This document shows, one piece after another, positions 1 to 8,121 of a DNA stretch of 64,000 nt. Origin of the DNA: JAPOUP01 sp965201085. Its GTDB lineage: Bacteria > Pseudomonadota > Alphaproteobacteria > Rhodobacterales > Rhodobacteraceae. Location of the stretch: NCBI GenBank assembly GCA_965201085.1, contig CBDAVS010000047.1, forward strand, positions 124,001 through 188,000, written 5' to 3'. The translations under genes were made by a program, and so were the position numbers. Positions within the stretch are counted from its first letter, which is position 1; every line of letters begins with the position of its first letter. The notes under the pieces are model-generated. The model saw nothing but the letters and a program-made list of their open reading frames with translations, was not told the DNA's origin and did no database searches.

Positions 1-1645
1 GGAGGCACCAATGCGCAGGGTCCACGACACCCAGCGGCGGCCCGGCGCCCCGACATCACGAGGATCAGGCTGGACGTCAGGTCGCGGGACGACATCCCCG
101 CGATCCCGATCAGCCTCCAGGACCCCTGCGGCGACGAAGGGACCCGAAAGCGGCTGTTCGGGCTTCCGGACAGGATGGTGCTGCCCGGAAAGAGCCGCCG
201 GGTCGGCAGGCCGGGGATGGAGCCGTTGACCATCCCGGTCCCCGGCGTGGTCAGGCAGGGTCCCGGGTGCGGTTTCGACCGGCTTCAGGAACCGGACGAT
301 CCGGCGGAGGCCGAAGGCCGGGCCACGGATCATGGGACGTGGACGGATACGGATACCGGCGGCTGGTTGACAGCGTGTCGCTCCCCTCGCCGGAGCTTCC
401 CGCCGAGGTCGGAAGGATGGTCGTGGAGAGGGGCCACAGGGTGGCCGGAAAAAAGCCTGGCGCCGCGTCGCGCGGCCGCCGTCGTTCCTTCGTGGCCGGG
501 ACCGACGTCCACCATCCGACCGACCGCAGCCTGCCGATGGACGCGGCGCGGTGCATGGTCCGGGACGTGTCCCGGGCCTGCGGGGGGCCTGGGGCCGCGC
601 GGCTGGCGGCGGAAGGAATACCTTTTCGGAAAGCTCCGCAGGCCCTGTCCCGGTGTCGCCACGTCACGGCTCGCCGACCCGCGCCCGAGGGACGTGGAGG
701 CGCCGCTCCGGCTCGCCCTGAAGCTGGCGGACAGGGCGGAGGCGGGCCGCGCGGAGATCGACGGCAGGTTGGGTATCCCGGGCCCATCGGACAGTATCCG
801 GGGCTTCATCGGCCATGTCAGGCCCCGGGCGGACCTGACCGGACGGCGGATCCTGAAGGGAGGGACGATCCCGCACCGCGGGAAGGTGCACCCGATATCC
901 GGGCCGCACACCCGCTGGATATCGAAGGGAAAGGCCGGGGTCCCGGTGGAGCCCGGCGTCCCCATCCGCGTACCGGGGACCGTCACGGATTCCTCCCGCA
1001 CCGTTCCGTCATGTGGGAGGGGAGCGACGTGGACGTGGCGGTCCCCATGGGCGGGGAGGCGCGGGCCCGGTTCCCCGACCTGTCGGTGGTGAGCTTCGAC
1101 CGCGGTCTGCACAGCCCCCCGGACCGGCCGGGGCCTGCCGGGATGCTGGAGCCGACACGATGCCCCGCAGGGGCAGGCTGTCGAAGGCGGACCGTGTCCG
1201 GGAAAGCGGGGAGGCGTTCCGCGGGGCGCGGCGCGCCCACGCCGCCGGCGGGTCGGCCATCAACAGCCTGGAGCACCGCTGTCTGGACCGCGTCGGCGAC
1301 CACGGAAAGGAGGGTTTCGCCGGCGCCGTGGCGCTGGCGGTGCTGGCCGCGAACGTCCACCGCCCCGGCCTGATGCTCCGGGAGAGGGAGCGCCCCGTGC
1401 TCCCCGCCGCCGCCCGACCGGGCGTCCACCGGTGAACCGGCCCATGGAAGGTCCCGCCGCTGCGGGGCCCGGACCGGCGTGCCCGCGGGCCGGCGGAGGC
1501 TCCGATATTCATCATATGTTCCCGTCACCGACCATCCCGTCGAAGCCCCGGGCGACGCTCCGACGGGCCCGGCTAGGGTCCCTGAAGCCGGAATCCGCTG
1601 GATTCGGCCCGATCCCCGGAAAACACGGGGTTTTCTGGCAGACAC
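1..1645 (+). mobile_element. ISNCY/IS1202-like element, copy A (left end outside window)
   Basis: The window opens inside this element, just before the transposase start. The right terminal inverted repeat (TTTTCTGGCAGACAC) ends at 1645 and matches the right ends of the copies ending at 4781 and 15802 and the left end (inverted) of the copy at 46991. The body is markedly richer in G+C than the neighbouring truA. Together with the same-oriented copy at 3130-4781 it flanks truA as direct repeats. The family call rests on the transposase; the boundary is seen directly. Confidence 0.8.
11..1435 (+). pseudogene. ISNCY-like DDE transposase, copy A, frameshifted
   Basis: Conserved blocks of this transposase appear in order but in different frames, so no single reading frame spans the gene. 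The blocks include the N-terminal R-D-D-I-P-A-I-L segment, the first catalytic Asp block (G-T-D-V-H-H-P-T-D), the second (S-F-D-R-G-P/L-H-S-P) and the C-terminal G-R-L-S-K-A-D...L-E-H-R block that should carry the Glu. The arrangement resembles ISNCY-family (IS1202 group) transposases, from memory of the family; a database search would settle it. Several frame changes make this copy non-functional. Confidence 0.7.
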
Positions 1646-1652
1646 AAAATAG

Positions 1653-1680
1653 AAGCCGCATCGTACAAGGCGCGGCTTTT
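1653..1680. terminator. Rho-independent terminator-like hairpin
   Basis: A 7-bp stem (AAGCCGC pairing with GCGGCTT) encloses a 12-nt loop and is followed by a T-rich run (TTTTATAA). It lies just outside the IS end at 1645, so it probably belonged to a chromosomal gene whose body is now missing or displaced by the insertion. Confidence 0.45.
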
Positions 1681-1752
1681 ATAATTTGAGAAGTCCGTAA
1701 GTAACGCCCAGCGTAAGCGTAATATGTATCGATCAGATTAGGCTGATTGTCT

Positions 1753-1917
1753 ATGCGTAATCTTGTTCAGACCGCCGTCCTTCGCATAGCGTCCGACCAT
1801 ATTGATTTCGACCGATCCAGCTGCCGCTCATTGGACGGCCAGCTCTTTGACACCCAAAGTGATGGAAAGTTGCATCTGATCACCGCATCGGCTGCCAAAG
1901 CCTTTGGATATATGTAA
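1753..1917 (+). CDS. Small hypothetical ORF in the gap before truA
   Basis: A 54-codon ATG-TAA frame between the IS end and truA. The peptide is mixed in composition (D-H-I-D-F-D-R-S, then L-D-G-Q-L-F-D-T), with no signal peptide or membrane segment, and I do not recognise it. There is no convincing ribosome binding site. It may be the tail of a gene cut by the IS or a chance ORF. The rest of 1646-1966 holds only the terminator-like hairpin. Confidence 0.2.
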   Translation: MRNLVQTAVLRIASDHIDFDRSSCRSLDGQLFDTQSDGKLHLITASAAKAFGYM

Positions 1918-1966
1918 GCATTGGTGCGGATTGCCCATAATATATATAGTGGCTATGCTTGCCCTC

Positions 1967-2725
1967 ATGCCCCGCTATGCCCTACGAATCGAATACCAAG
2001 GTGGTCATTTTTCCGGTTGGCAAAAACAGGATGGTCCGCTGACGGTGCAGGGCGCGATCCATGAAGCCCTTGAAAAACTTGAGCCGAATATTTCCGGAAT
2101 TTCAGCGGCGGGAAGAACGGATGCCGGAGTGCATGCACTCGGTCAGGTCGCGCATTGTGACCTTACGAAAGACTGGAAGCCTTTTCGCTTGATGGAAGCG
2201 CTCAACCACCACCTGAAGCCACTTCCCGTCGCGATCATTGACGCGGTATCCGTAGAAGATGACTTTCACGCCCGCTTTTCCGCTAGAGCAAGACGGTACC
2301 GCTACAGGATCATCTGTAGACGGGCCCCGCTCACAATCGAAGCGGGCCTGGCTTGGCGAATACCCCGTAAATTGAGGATCGAGACGATGGATCTTACTGT
2401 GCGCCATCTTGTCGGCAAGCATGATTTCACGACATTCCGCGCCTCCGAATGTCAGGCCCGCTCACCGATAAAGACAGTAGACTCGATAGAAATTACAGGG
2501 AAAGAAAACGAGATTTTCATATCGGTTTGCGCACGCTCGTTTCTTCATAGCCAAGTGCGGAGTTTCGTGGGAACACTGGAACGGGTAGGATCAGGAGCCT
2601 GGCCACCTGAGCGGGTGCTGGAAGCGCGGAATGCCCGTGATCGATCCGCCTGTGGACCGCTTGCCCCTCCGGACGGTCTCTACCTGACGGGCGTGCGATA
2701 TGATCCTGATCCATTCGCACGCTGA
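1967..2725 (+). CDS. truA: tRNA pseudouridine(38-40) synthase TruA
   Basis: TruA isomerises uridines 38-40 in the anticodon stem-loop of many tRNAs; it is cytoplasmic and acts as a dimer. The 252-residue product begins M-P-R-Y-A-L-R-I-E-Y, the usual TruA opening. It carries the catalytic-Asp motif G-R-T-D-A-G-V-H-A near residue 50 and the F-x-G-W motif just after the start. Length is normal. An in-frame ATG 21 codons upstream (1904) would add an atypical, partly hydrophobic extension, so the start at 1967 is preferred. The gene sits alone between two directly repeated ISNCY-like copies; no partner genes remain beside it. Confidence 0.95.
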   Translation: MPRYALRIEYQGGHFSGWQKQDGPLTVQGAIHEALEKLEPNISGISAAGRTDAGVHALGQVAHCDLTKDWKPFRLMEALNHHLKPLPVAIIDAVSVEDDFHARFSARARRYRYRIICRRAPLTIEAGLAWRIPRKLRIETMDLTVRHLVGKHDFTTFRASECQARSPIKTVDSIEITGKENEIFISVCARSFLHSQVRSFVGTLERVGSGAWPPERVLEARNARDRSACGPLAPPDGLYLTGVRYDPDPFAR

Positions 2726-3129
2726 ACGAGGCACAACGCAGCGGAACTGACCTATCCCAAGGCCCGTTGACATTCCTGGTTGAACCGCCGGTCTGGACCG
2801 TTCATATCCGCCCCCGGACACAGCCGGAACGGCGTTACGGGCAACCGGGGACGGAACCATGGAAAGGAGCGGGAACGGACTTACAGACAGGATGTGGCAG
2901 GCGATCGGGGTGTTTCCGTCAATACCGGGCGAAAGGACTAGAGATCCACATGACGTCCAGGAGCCCCGGGCGGACCGTCCGTCCGCGGCAGGCACCCGGG
3001 ATGATCCGGGAGACCGAAAGAACCGGGGCTGTGCATCTCCGGTTCCACCCGGATCCAATGAATCGGAACACGTGCGGAAAGGCCGGGTTTTTGGAGGCTT
3101 CCAGATCATTGTCCACCTGTGGTAGAATA
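2726..3129. other. Intergenic region between truA and IS copy B
   Basis: About 400 bp with no recognisable gene. It is moderately GC-rich, and its right part holds a 117-bp dispersed repeat shared with 33015-33130 (listed separately). The left part may be decayed coding sequence, but nothing is identifiable in any frame. Confidence 0.5.
2988..3104 (+). repeat. 117-bp dispersed repeat, copy 1
   Basis: This stretch matches 33015-33130 in the same orientation, with roughly a dozen differences by eye, nearly all transitions. It contains a short palindrome-like core (CCCGGGATGATCCGGG). In one frame both copies read G-T-R-D-D-P-G-D followed by K-N-R-G-C-A-S-P-V-P-P, so it could be a scrap of an unrecognised mobile-element gene. 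Neither copy has the terminal repeats of the three IS types in this window. Confidence 0.7.
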
Positions 3130-4781
3130 GTGTCCGCCAGAAAACTGCCAAGCTGCGGTTTTTCGCGGTAAATGACGGATTCCGCCTTGCGAAAAATCAC
3201 CGGATATGGCAGTCAGGGGGCGATTTCACCACCATATGCCGCGGAATCCGGCAATCCTCCCCTTCAGGAGGCCCCCATGCGCAGGGTCCACGACACCCAG
3301 CGGAGGCCCGGAGCCCCCGACATCACGAGGATCAGGCCGACCGTGAAATCGAGGGACGACATCCCGGCGATCCTGATCGGCCTCCAGGACCCCTGAAGCG
3401 ACGAAGGGACCCGAAAGCGGCTGTTCGGGCTTCCGGGCAGGATGGTGCTTCCCGGAAAGGACCGCCGGGTCGGCAGGCCGGGGATGGAACTATGGACCAT
3501 CCTGGTGCCGGGGGTCGTGAAACAGGGTCCCGGGTGCGGTTCCGACCGGCTTCGGGAACCGGCGAACCAGCACATCCCGATCCGGCGGAGGCCGGAGGCC
3601 GGGCCACGGATCATGGGACGGGGACGGATACGGATACCGGCGGCTGGTTGACAGCGTGTCGCTCCCCTCGCCGGAGCTTCCCGCCGAGGTCGGAAGGATG
3701 GTCGTGGAGAGGGGCCACAGGGTGGCCGGAAAAAAGCCTGGCGCCGCGTTGCGCGGCCGCCGTCATTCCTTCGTGGCCGGGACCGACGTCCACCATCCGA
3801 CCGACCGCAGCCTGCTGATGGACGCGGCGCGGTGCATGGTCCGGGACGTGTCCCGGGCCTGCGGGGGGCCTGGGCCGCCCGGCTGGTGGCGGAAGGAATA
3901 CCTTTGCGGAAAGCTCCGGAAAGGCTACCTCCGGGTGGCCACGTCACGGCTCGCCAACCCGCGCCCGAGGGACGTGGAGGCGCCGCTTCGGCTCGCCCTG
4001 AAGCTGGCGGACAGGGCGGAGGCGAGCCGCGCGGAGATCAACGGCAGGTTGGGTATCCCGGGCCCATCGGACAGTATCCGGGGCTTCATCGGCCATGTCA
4101 GGCCCCGGGCGGACCCGACCGGACGGCGGATCCTGAAGGGAGGGACGGTCCCGCACCGCGGGAAGGTGCACCCGATATCCGGGCCGCACACCCGCTGGAT
4201 ATCGAAGGGAAAGGCCGGGGTCCCGGTGGAGCCCGGCGTCCCCGTCCGCGTCCCTGAGGACCGTCACGGATTCCTCCCGCACCATTCGGTGATGTGGGAG
4301 GGGAGCGACGTGGACGTGGCGGTCCCCATGGGCGGGGAGGCGCGGGCCCGGTTCCCCGACCTGTCGGTGGTGAGCTTCGACCGCGGTCCGCACAGCCCCC
4401 CGGACCGGTTGGGGCCTGCCGGAATGCCGGAGCCGACGCCATGCCGCGGAAAGGCAGGCTGTCGAAGGCGGACCGCGTCCGGGAAAGCGGGGAGGCGTTC
4501 CGCGGGGCGCGGCGCGCCCACGCCGCCGGCGGGTCGGCCATCAGCAACCTGGAGCACCGTGGCCTCGACCGGGTGCGGAGCCACGGAAAGGAGGGCTTCG
4601 CCGGCGCCGTGGCGCTGGCGGTGCTGGCCGCGAACGTCCACCGCCCCGGCCTGATGCCGCCGGCGAGGGAGCGCCCCGTGCTCCCCGCCGCCGCCTGACC
4701 GGGGCGTCCACCGGTAAACCGGCCCATGGAAGGTCCCGCCGCTGCGGGGCCCGGAAAAACACGGGGTTTTCTGGCAGACAC
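3130..4781 (+). mobile_element. ISNCY/IS1202-like element, copy B (both ends)
   Basis: Both inverted repeats are present: GTGTCCGCCAGAAAA starts at 3130, and the complementary GGCAGACAC ends at 4781. Length is 1,652 bp, versus 1,780 bp for the copy at 46991. No target-site duplication is visible; I compared about 27 nt on each side, because IS1202 makes long duplications, and found no match. An 85-bp chromosomal scrap separates it from IS30 copy 1; on the minus strand this reads M-T-S-A-G-K-I-V-A-V-N-I-D-I, which I do not recognise. Confidence 0.85.
3277..4698 (+). pseudogene. ISNCY-like DDE transposase, copy B, frameshifted
   Basis: The start codon follows a good ribosome binding site (AGGAGG, about 6 nt upstream). 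The order of blocks matches copy A, but the N-terminal, middle and C-terminal segments lie in different frames. A nonsense codon (TGA after L-Q-D-P) interrupts the first frame at about 3396. Compared with the family, aromatic and acidic residues are often replaced by H, G or P (for example V-H-H-P-T-D where V-H-Y-P-T-D is usual). Confidence 0.7.
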
Positions 4782-4887
4782 AAGATAGCTTCGTAACGTC
4801 GGGCGGCGGATGATATCAATGTTCACCGCCACGATTTTTCCTGCCGATGTCATCGCATATTTCCTTCCCCACTTCCAGTCCGAAGTG

Positions 4888-4948
4888 CAACACCGGCCCG
4901 CCTCCGGAGCGAGGGCGTGGCCCGAGCGGAGGAGGCGGGCCGGTGTTG
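4888..4948. repeat. Subterminal hairpin of IS30 copy 1
   Basis: Two 18-nt arms (4888-4905 and 4931-4948) are perfect inverted repeats around a 25-nt loop. The first arm overlaps the inner part of the terminal inverted repeat (CAACACCGGCCCGCCTCC), so the end sequence is mirrored inside the element. It lies downstream of the transposase stop codon. The same structure recurs in copies 2 and 4 but is deleted from copy 3. It could terminate transcription entering or leaving the element, or bind transposase; this is inference. Confidence 0.75.
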
Positions 4949-5158
4949 AGGGATTTTCCGGCCAGGGCCCCGGATTCCACGCGGAATACGGCGGCTGTCC
5001 CTTCGGATCGGAGCGTAACCGGGCCTCCCGGCGGCGGCAGGGCCCCGCGGCGGGAGGTGGCGCGCCCGTCCGGGCGAGGGAAGGGGTGGCCCGACCGAAA
5101 CCGGGCGGGCGCGCCTGCGGAATTCCCTCTCCCCCGTCGGCCGACGGGGCGAAGCGCC

Positions 5159-6124
5159 TCAGGGAGGCCGCGCCCGCGCGAAAGCCTCCGCCGGCGTCAG
5201 GTAGCCGAGCGCCTTGCGGGGGCGCGCGTTCAGGATGTCCTGGACCCGCTTCACGCGGGCGTCCGTGACCTGCCGCAGGTCGGTCCCCTTCGGCAGGTAC
5301 TGGCGCAGCAGCCCGTTGGTGTGCTCGTTCAGGCCCCGCTCCCACGAGTGATAGGGCGTCGCGAAGAAGAAGTCGGCCTCCAGCGCCTTCGCCACCTTCG
5401 CGTGCCCCGCGAACTCCTTGCCGTTGTCCGCCGTGATCGTGTGGACCCTGGCGCCGAGCCCCTTGAGAAGGTCGGTCATCGCCTCGCCGACCGCCTCCGC
5501 CTTCTTTCCGTCAACCCGTTGGAGAAGCGTGAATTTCGAGCATCTGTCCACAAGCGACACCACCGCACCGCTGTGTCCCCCGCCGATCACCGTGTCCGCT
5601 TCCCAGTCGCCGATTCTCGCCTTCGCCCCGACCTCTTTCGGGCGCTCCGAGATGTCCCTCCGGCCCGGGATGTGACCCCGGCCCGCGTGGCGGCCACCCT
5701 TCCAGTTCGGTTTCTTTCCCCGCCGCCGCAGGTGCCCGAAAAGCGTTCCTCCGTCCCTGCGGTCCGCGCGTACGAGGTCGTATATCCGCTGACGGCCGAC
5801 CATGCCGGGGTCCTCCAGCCGGAGACGCCCCGAGACCTGTTCCGGGCTCCAGCCCTCCTCCAGCTTCGCCACGACCTTCGCCCAGCGCTCCTCCGTCAGC
5901 TTCCTCGGGACCGAAGAGGCCTCGCTCCGGCGCCCGGTGGCCTTCCTCCACGCCTGTCCCTGCCGGTATCCCCGCCCGCCGCCGTTGCGTCGGATCTCCC
6001 GCGATATGGTGGCCGGATGGCGGCCCAGCTGCCTGGCGATGGCCCCGTTCGAAAGCCCGCTTTTCCCCGTCGCGTATATCTGGCATCTTTCGTCGAAGGT
6101 CAGATGACGGTAGCCCTCGGGCAT
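5159..6124 (-). CDS. IS30-family transposase, intact
   Basis: The 321-residue product starts M-P-E-G-Y-R-H-L. It has an N-terminal helix-turn-helix region (A-R-Q-L-G-R-H-P-A-T-I-S-R-E-I-R), then the DDE core: first Asp in G-D-W-E-A-D-T, second in I-T-A-D-N-G-K-E-F, and Glu in the N-E-H-T-N-G-L-L-R-Q-Y block near residue 275. All three catalytic residues are present. An in-frame ATG 22 codons upstream gives a poor extension; copy 4 uses the equivalent of 6124. This is the only IS30 copy here with both a full frame and the family Glu, so it is the best candidate for a mobile source. Confidence 0.93.
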   Translation of the reverse strand: MPEGYRHLTFDERCQIYATGKSGLSNGAIARQLGRHPATISREIRRNGGGRGYRQGQAWRKATGRRSEASSVPRKLTEERWAKVVAKLEEGWSPEQVSGRLRLEDPGMVGRQRIYDLVRADRRDGGTLFGHLRRRGKKPNWKGGRHAGRGHIPGRRDISERPKEVGAKARIGDWEADTVIGGGHSGAVVSLVDRCSKFTLLQRVDGKKAEAVGEAMTDLLKGLGARVHTITADNGKEFAGHAKVAKALEADFFFATPYHSWERGLNEHTNGLLRQYLPKGTDLRQVTDARVKRVQDILNARPRKALGYLTPAEAFARARPP

Positions 6125-6308
6125 GACACTCTCCTCGGCTCGTTCACCGGGACTGTCGCCGTTATCTGGCCGATTCGCAAGATGCTGCACCCGAAACGCG
6201 GCTTCCCACCATCAACGGTGTTGCACTTCAGAGCGGAACGGGGGCTTTAACTTTCGCCATCTCCGTTTGTTTACCAAACCCAAGAGCGTCGAAGAACGCT
6301 GTTAGGCA

Positions 6309-6480
6309 CCATTCCGAAGTGAGCGTGTGGCCCGAGAGGAGGAAACGTGCTGGCGTTGAAATATCTCTTCATTGGAACGCCAGCATTGCAGGCGGAAGAC
6401 TGGGACGGCCTCTGGTCTCTTTGAATTGGTGCGTAACCCGGTATTCCCAACGCTGCTAGGCCCTGCGGCGAGTGGACGGG
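6309..6480 (-). repeat. Relic of an older IS30 left end
   Basis: From CCATTCCGAAGTG at 6309 the sequence can be aligned, with gaps, to the left end of IS30 copy 1. GTGGCCCGAGAGGAGG matches the hairpin loop and arm in 15 of 16 positions, and GCGTAACCCGG matches further in. The stretch lacks the first hairpin arm and is clearly less GC-rich than the four recognisable copies. It begins 65 bp from the right end of copy 1. No transposase can be followed beyond it. Confidence 0.55.
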
Positions 6481-7217
6481 TGCACGCAGGGTCAATCTCA
6501 TTCGACGCATCCATTCGATTATCCACCTTCCTTCAGCTCTCGGCAAAGCCTGACCCAAGTGGTTCCTGCTAGCCGAGTGGGACGCTTGACCAGTCCAGAG
6601 GGCAATGGCATTATCACCCGATAATCGTTGTGGAACTCTGCGGCGAATGGATACCACCGACAATCACGGTAGGGACTTGTTGAACGTGCAGGTGAGAAAA
6701 TTGAGGCAGACACCAGCTATGAAGTCCGAAAGGACTCACGCATTGGAGGCAGTGTGTCGAGGGCGATGATGCGCGATTCCTTTTGCCGCGTCGTCGCTTT
6801 CGGGGTCCAGCGGTTGGTTTTCACATGCCAATTCGCGGATCGTGACTATTCGAGCCCTGCGGGAGACCGGAGCCAATGGAAATACACCGCCAAATGACGG
6901 CCGTGGAAGCAATCAATTTGGATGGCAGTTTTGGTGACGGCATCGGTGAGCCGCAAGAACCTGAACAGGGCTCCACGAAAAGCGAGGTGACAGGTCTTCC
7001 TTCATCATCTGAATCTTTCATCGAAGAGTGGACAGTCTGTATTGGCACGATAATACGATTTCAGTTGCGAAATCGGATTGGCCAGTCGATGCGGCCTGTC
7101 GGTCCGTGTCGTCTGGCTTAAGACATAAACGACACAGGAAAATGAGGCGTTCTTTGAATATTCGGGCTTGGCCAGCGGAACCAATATACCTTCATAGCGG
7201 ATGGTTCGGAGCATACC
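6481..7217. other. Long gap with no recognisable gene
   Basis: About 740 bp upstream of the CoxG-like gene with short overlapping frames only. A short in-frame run ending N-E-A-F-F-E-Y-S-G-L-A-S-G-T-N-I-P-S and stopping near 7196 looks like the tail of a lost gene, but I cannot name it. The region is probably decayed coding sequence. Confidence 0.4.
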
Positions 7218-7715
7218 ATGGAAATGCGTGACATGAGATTGATTGCGGCCACGCAGGGCGACGTCTGGAAAGGACTCCTTGATCCAGAGGTCTTGATGAT
7301 CTGCATTCCAGGCTGCAAGGAGCTTCACGGCACGCCAGATGCAGGGTTCGAGGCGACAGTGGTGCAGCGGGTCGGACCCATCAAGGCAACCTTCGAGGGC
7401 TTTGTTCAGCTCTTAAATGTCGAGGAACCCATTTCAATAAGAATTGAAGGAAAGGGTTCGGGTGGTCGAGCTGGATACTGCAGTGGCGGCGCGACCATAA
7501 TTCTGACTCCCAACGAAAGAGGTACGAAGATCGTTTTCGATGTCGATGTGCATATCGGTGGCAGACTGGCCAAGCTTGGTGGCCGAATTATAGATAGCTT
7601 TGCCACGAAAATGGCGGATCGGTTCTTCGACAGTTTCAAGATCACAATGGAGACCGCTGGCGCGTTTGGGACCGCTAAACCAGCGGTAAAGCAGAGTTCG
7701 GGCTGGCTCGATTAG
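7218..7715 (+). CDS. CoxG-like SRPBCC protein (CO dehydrogenase subunit G family)
   Basis: The 165-residue product has the family pattern: N-terminal V-W-K-G-L-L-D-P-E-V-L, then C-I-P-G-C-K-E-L near residue 33, the V-G-P-I-K-A-T-F-E-G strand, and a C-terminal amphipathic helix containing A-T-K-M-A-D-R-F-F. In carboxydotrophs CoxG helps recruit CO dehydrogenase to the membrane; relatives accompany other molybdenum hydroxylases or carry lipophilic ligands. No molybdenum hydroxylase subunits are next to it here, so a CO-oxidation role cannot be claimed. Upstream sequence looks decayed and downstream is an IS30 insertion, so it may be a lone survivor of a cluster. Start codon choice is uncertain by a few codons. 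Confidence 0.8.
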   Translation: MEMRDMRLIAATQGDVWKGLLDPEVLMICIPGCKELHGTPDAGFEATVVQRVGPIKATFEGFVQLLNVEEPISIRIEGKGSGGRAGYCSGGATIILTPNERGTKIVFDVDVHIGGRLAKLGGRIIDSFATKMADRFFDSFKITMETAGAFGTAKPAVKQSSGWLD

Positions 7716-8121
7716 CTTTCACGCCAGTCGGCGGTCGGTGGAATAGAACGCGCGCCAGGAAATTGGCCATATAACGACTCGTACCCACTCCGGAAAATAT
7801 GATGGAGCCGACGATTTCCGCCAATCCGAAACCTCTACCTGAACCACAGGAATTCCAACACACCAAAGAATCTGAAAGGCTCACTTTACCGCATTGGCTA
7901 CAGATATGCCGACGAAAACCGTTTGATGTTACAGACCGCGGAGTGGCTGGCAACCGAGAATCGAAACAACGCTGACTGCCGTATTTGACCCCGGGATCAG
8001 CCTTCACCCGCCACCCCAAATCGGTCGGACCAAGTCCATTCTCAATGGATAGCGGACGGAAATTCAAACCCATCCGACCGAACTCCCGCATTTTCTCCGC
8101 GAGAAAGAGCTCTCAAAGTCT
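7716..8121. other. Gap between CoxG-like gene and IS30 copy 2
   Basis: About 400 bp. A minus-strand frame (7675-8091) overlaps the CoxG-like gene end and reads like weak protein sequence (G-L-G-P-T-D-L-G-W-R-V-K-A-D-P-G), but I do not recognise it and see no support for expression. Possibly a decayed gene. Confidence 0.35.

Larger units (their letters stand above)
4867..6244 (-). mobile_element. IS30-family element, copy 1 (intact)
   Basis: A complete 1,378-bp element. Left end: CCCC, then TTCCAGTCCGAAGTGCAACA. Right end (inverted): CCCC, then GTTCCGCTCTGAAGTGCAAC. The shared core is GAAGTGCAACACCG. A 3-bp target duplication, CTT, is present at 4864-4866 and 6245-6247. Length, inverted repeats and the 3-bp duplication suit the IS30 family. 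It carries one transposase gene plus a long non-coding end region with a hairpin. Confidence 0.92.

Noticed and set aside
251..1373. Long overlapping open frames on both strands inside the ISNCY copies (also at 4098-5345, 13288-14400, 47222-48694)
   Set aside because: They arise because the elements are very GC-rich and poor in stop codons; only frames carrying transposase motifs were kept.
1646..4781. A true composite transposon carrying truA
   Set aside because: truA is a housekeeping gene, the outer left end is outside the window and no target duplication is visible; direct repeats alone do not show mobility as a unit.
4847..6250. A 467-codon plus-strand frame opposite IS30 transposase copy 1, and similar antisense frames at 19235-20437 and 12706-14073
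   Set aside because: Antisense shadows of the transposase with Arg/Pro/Gly-rich low-complexity translations and no known motifs.
7675..8091. 138-codon minus-strand frame overlapping the CoxG-like gene end
   Set aside because: Overlaps a better-supported gene and has no recognisable family; recorded only as part of a gap.
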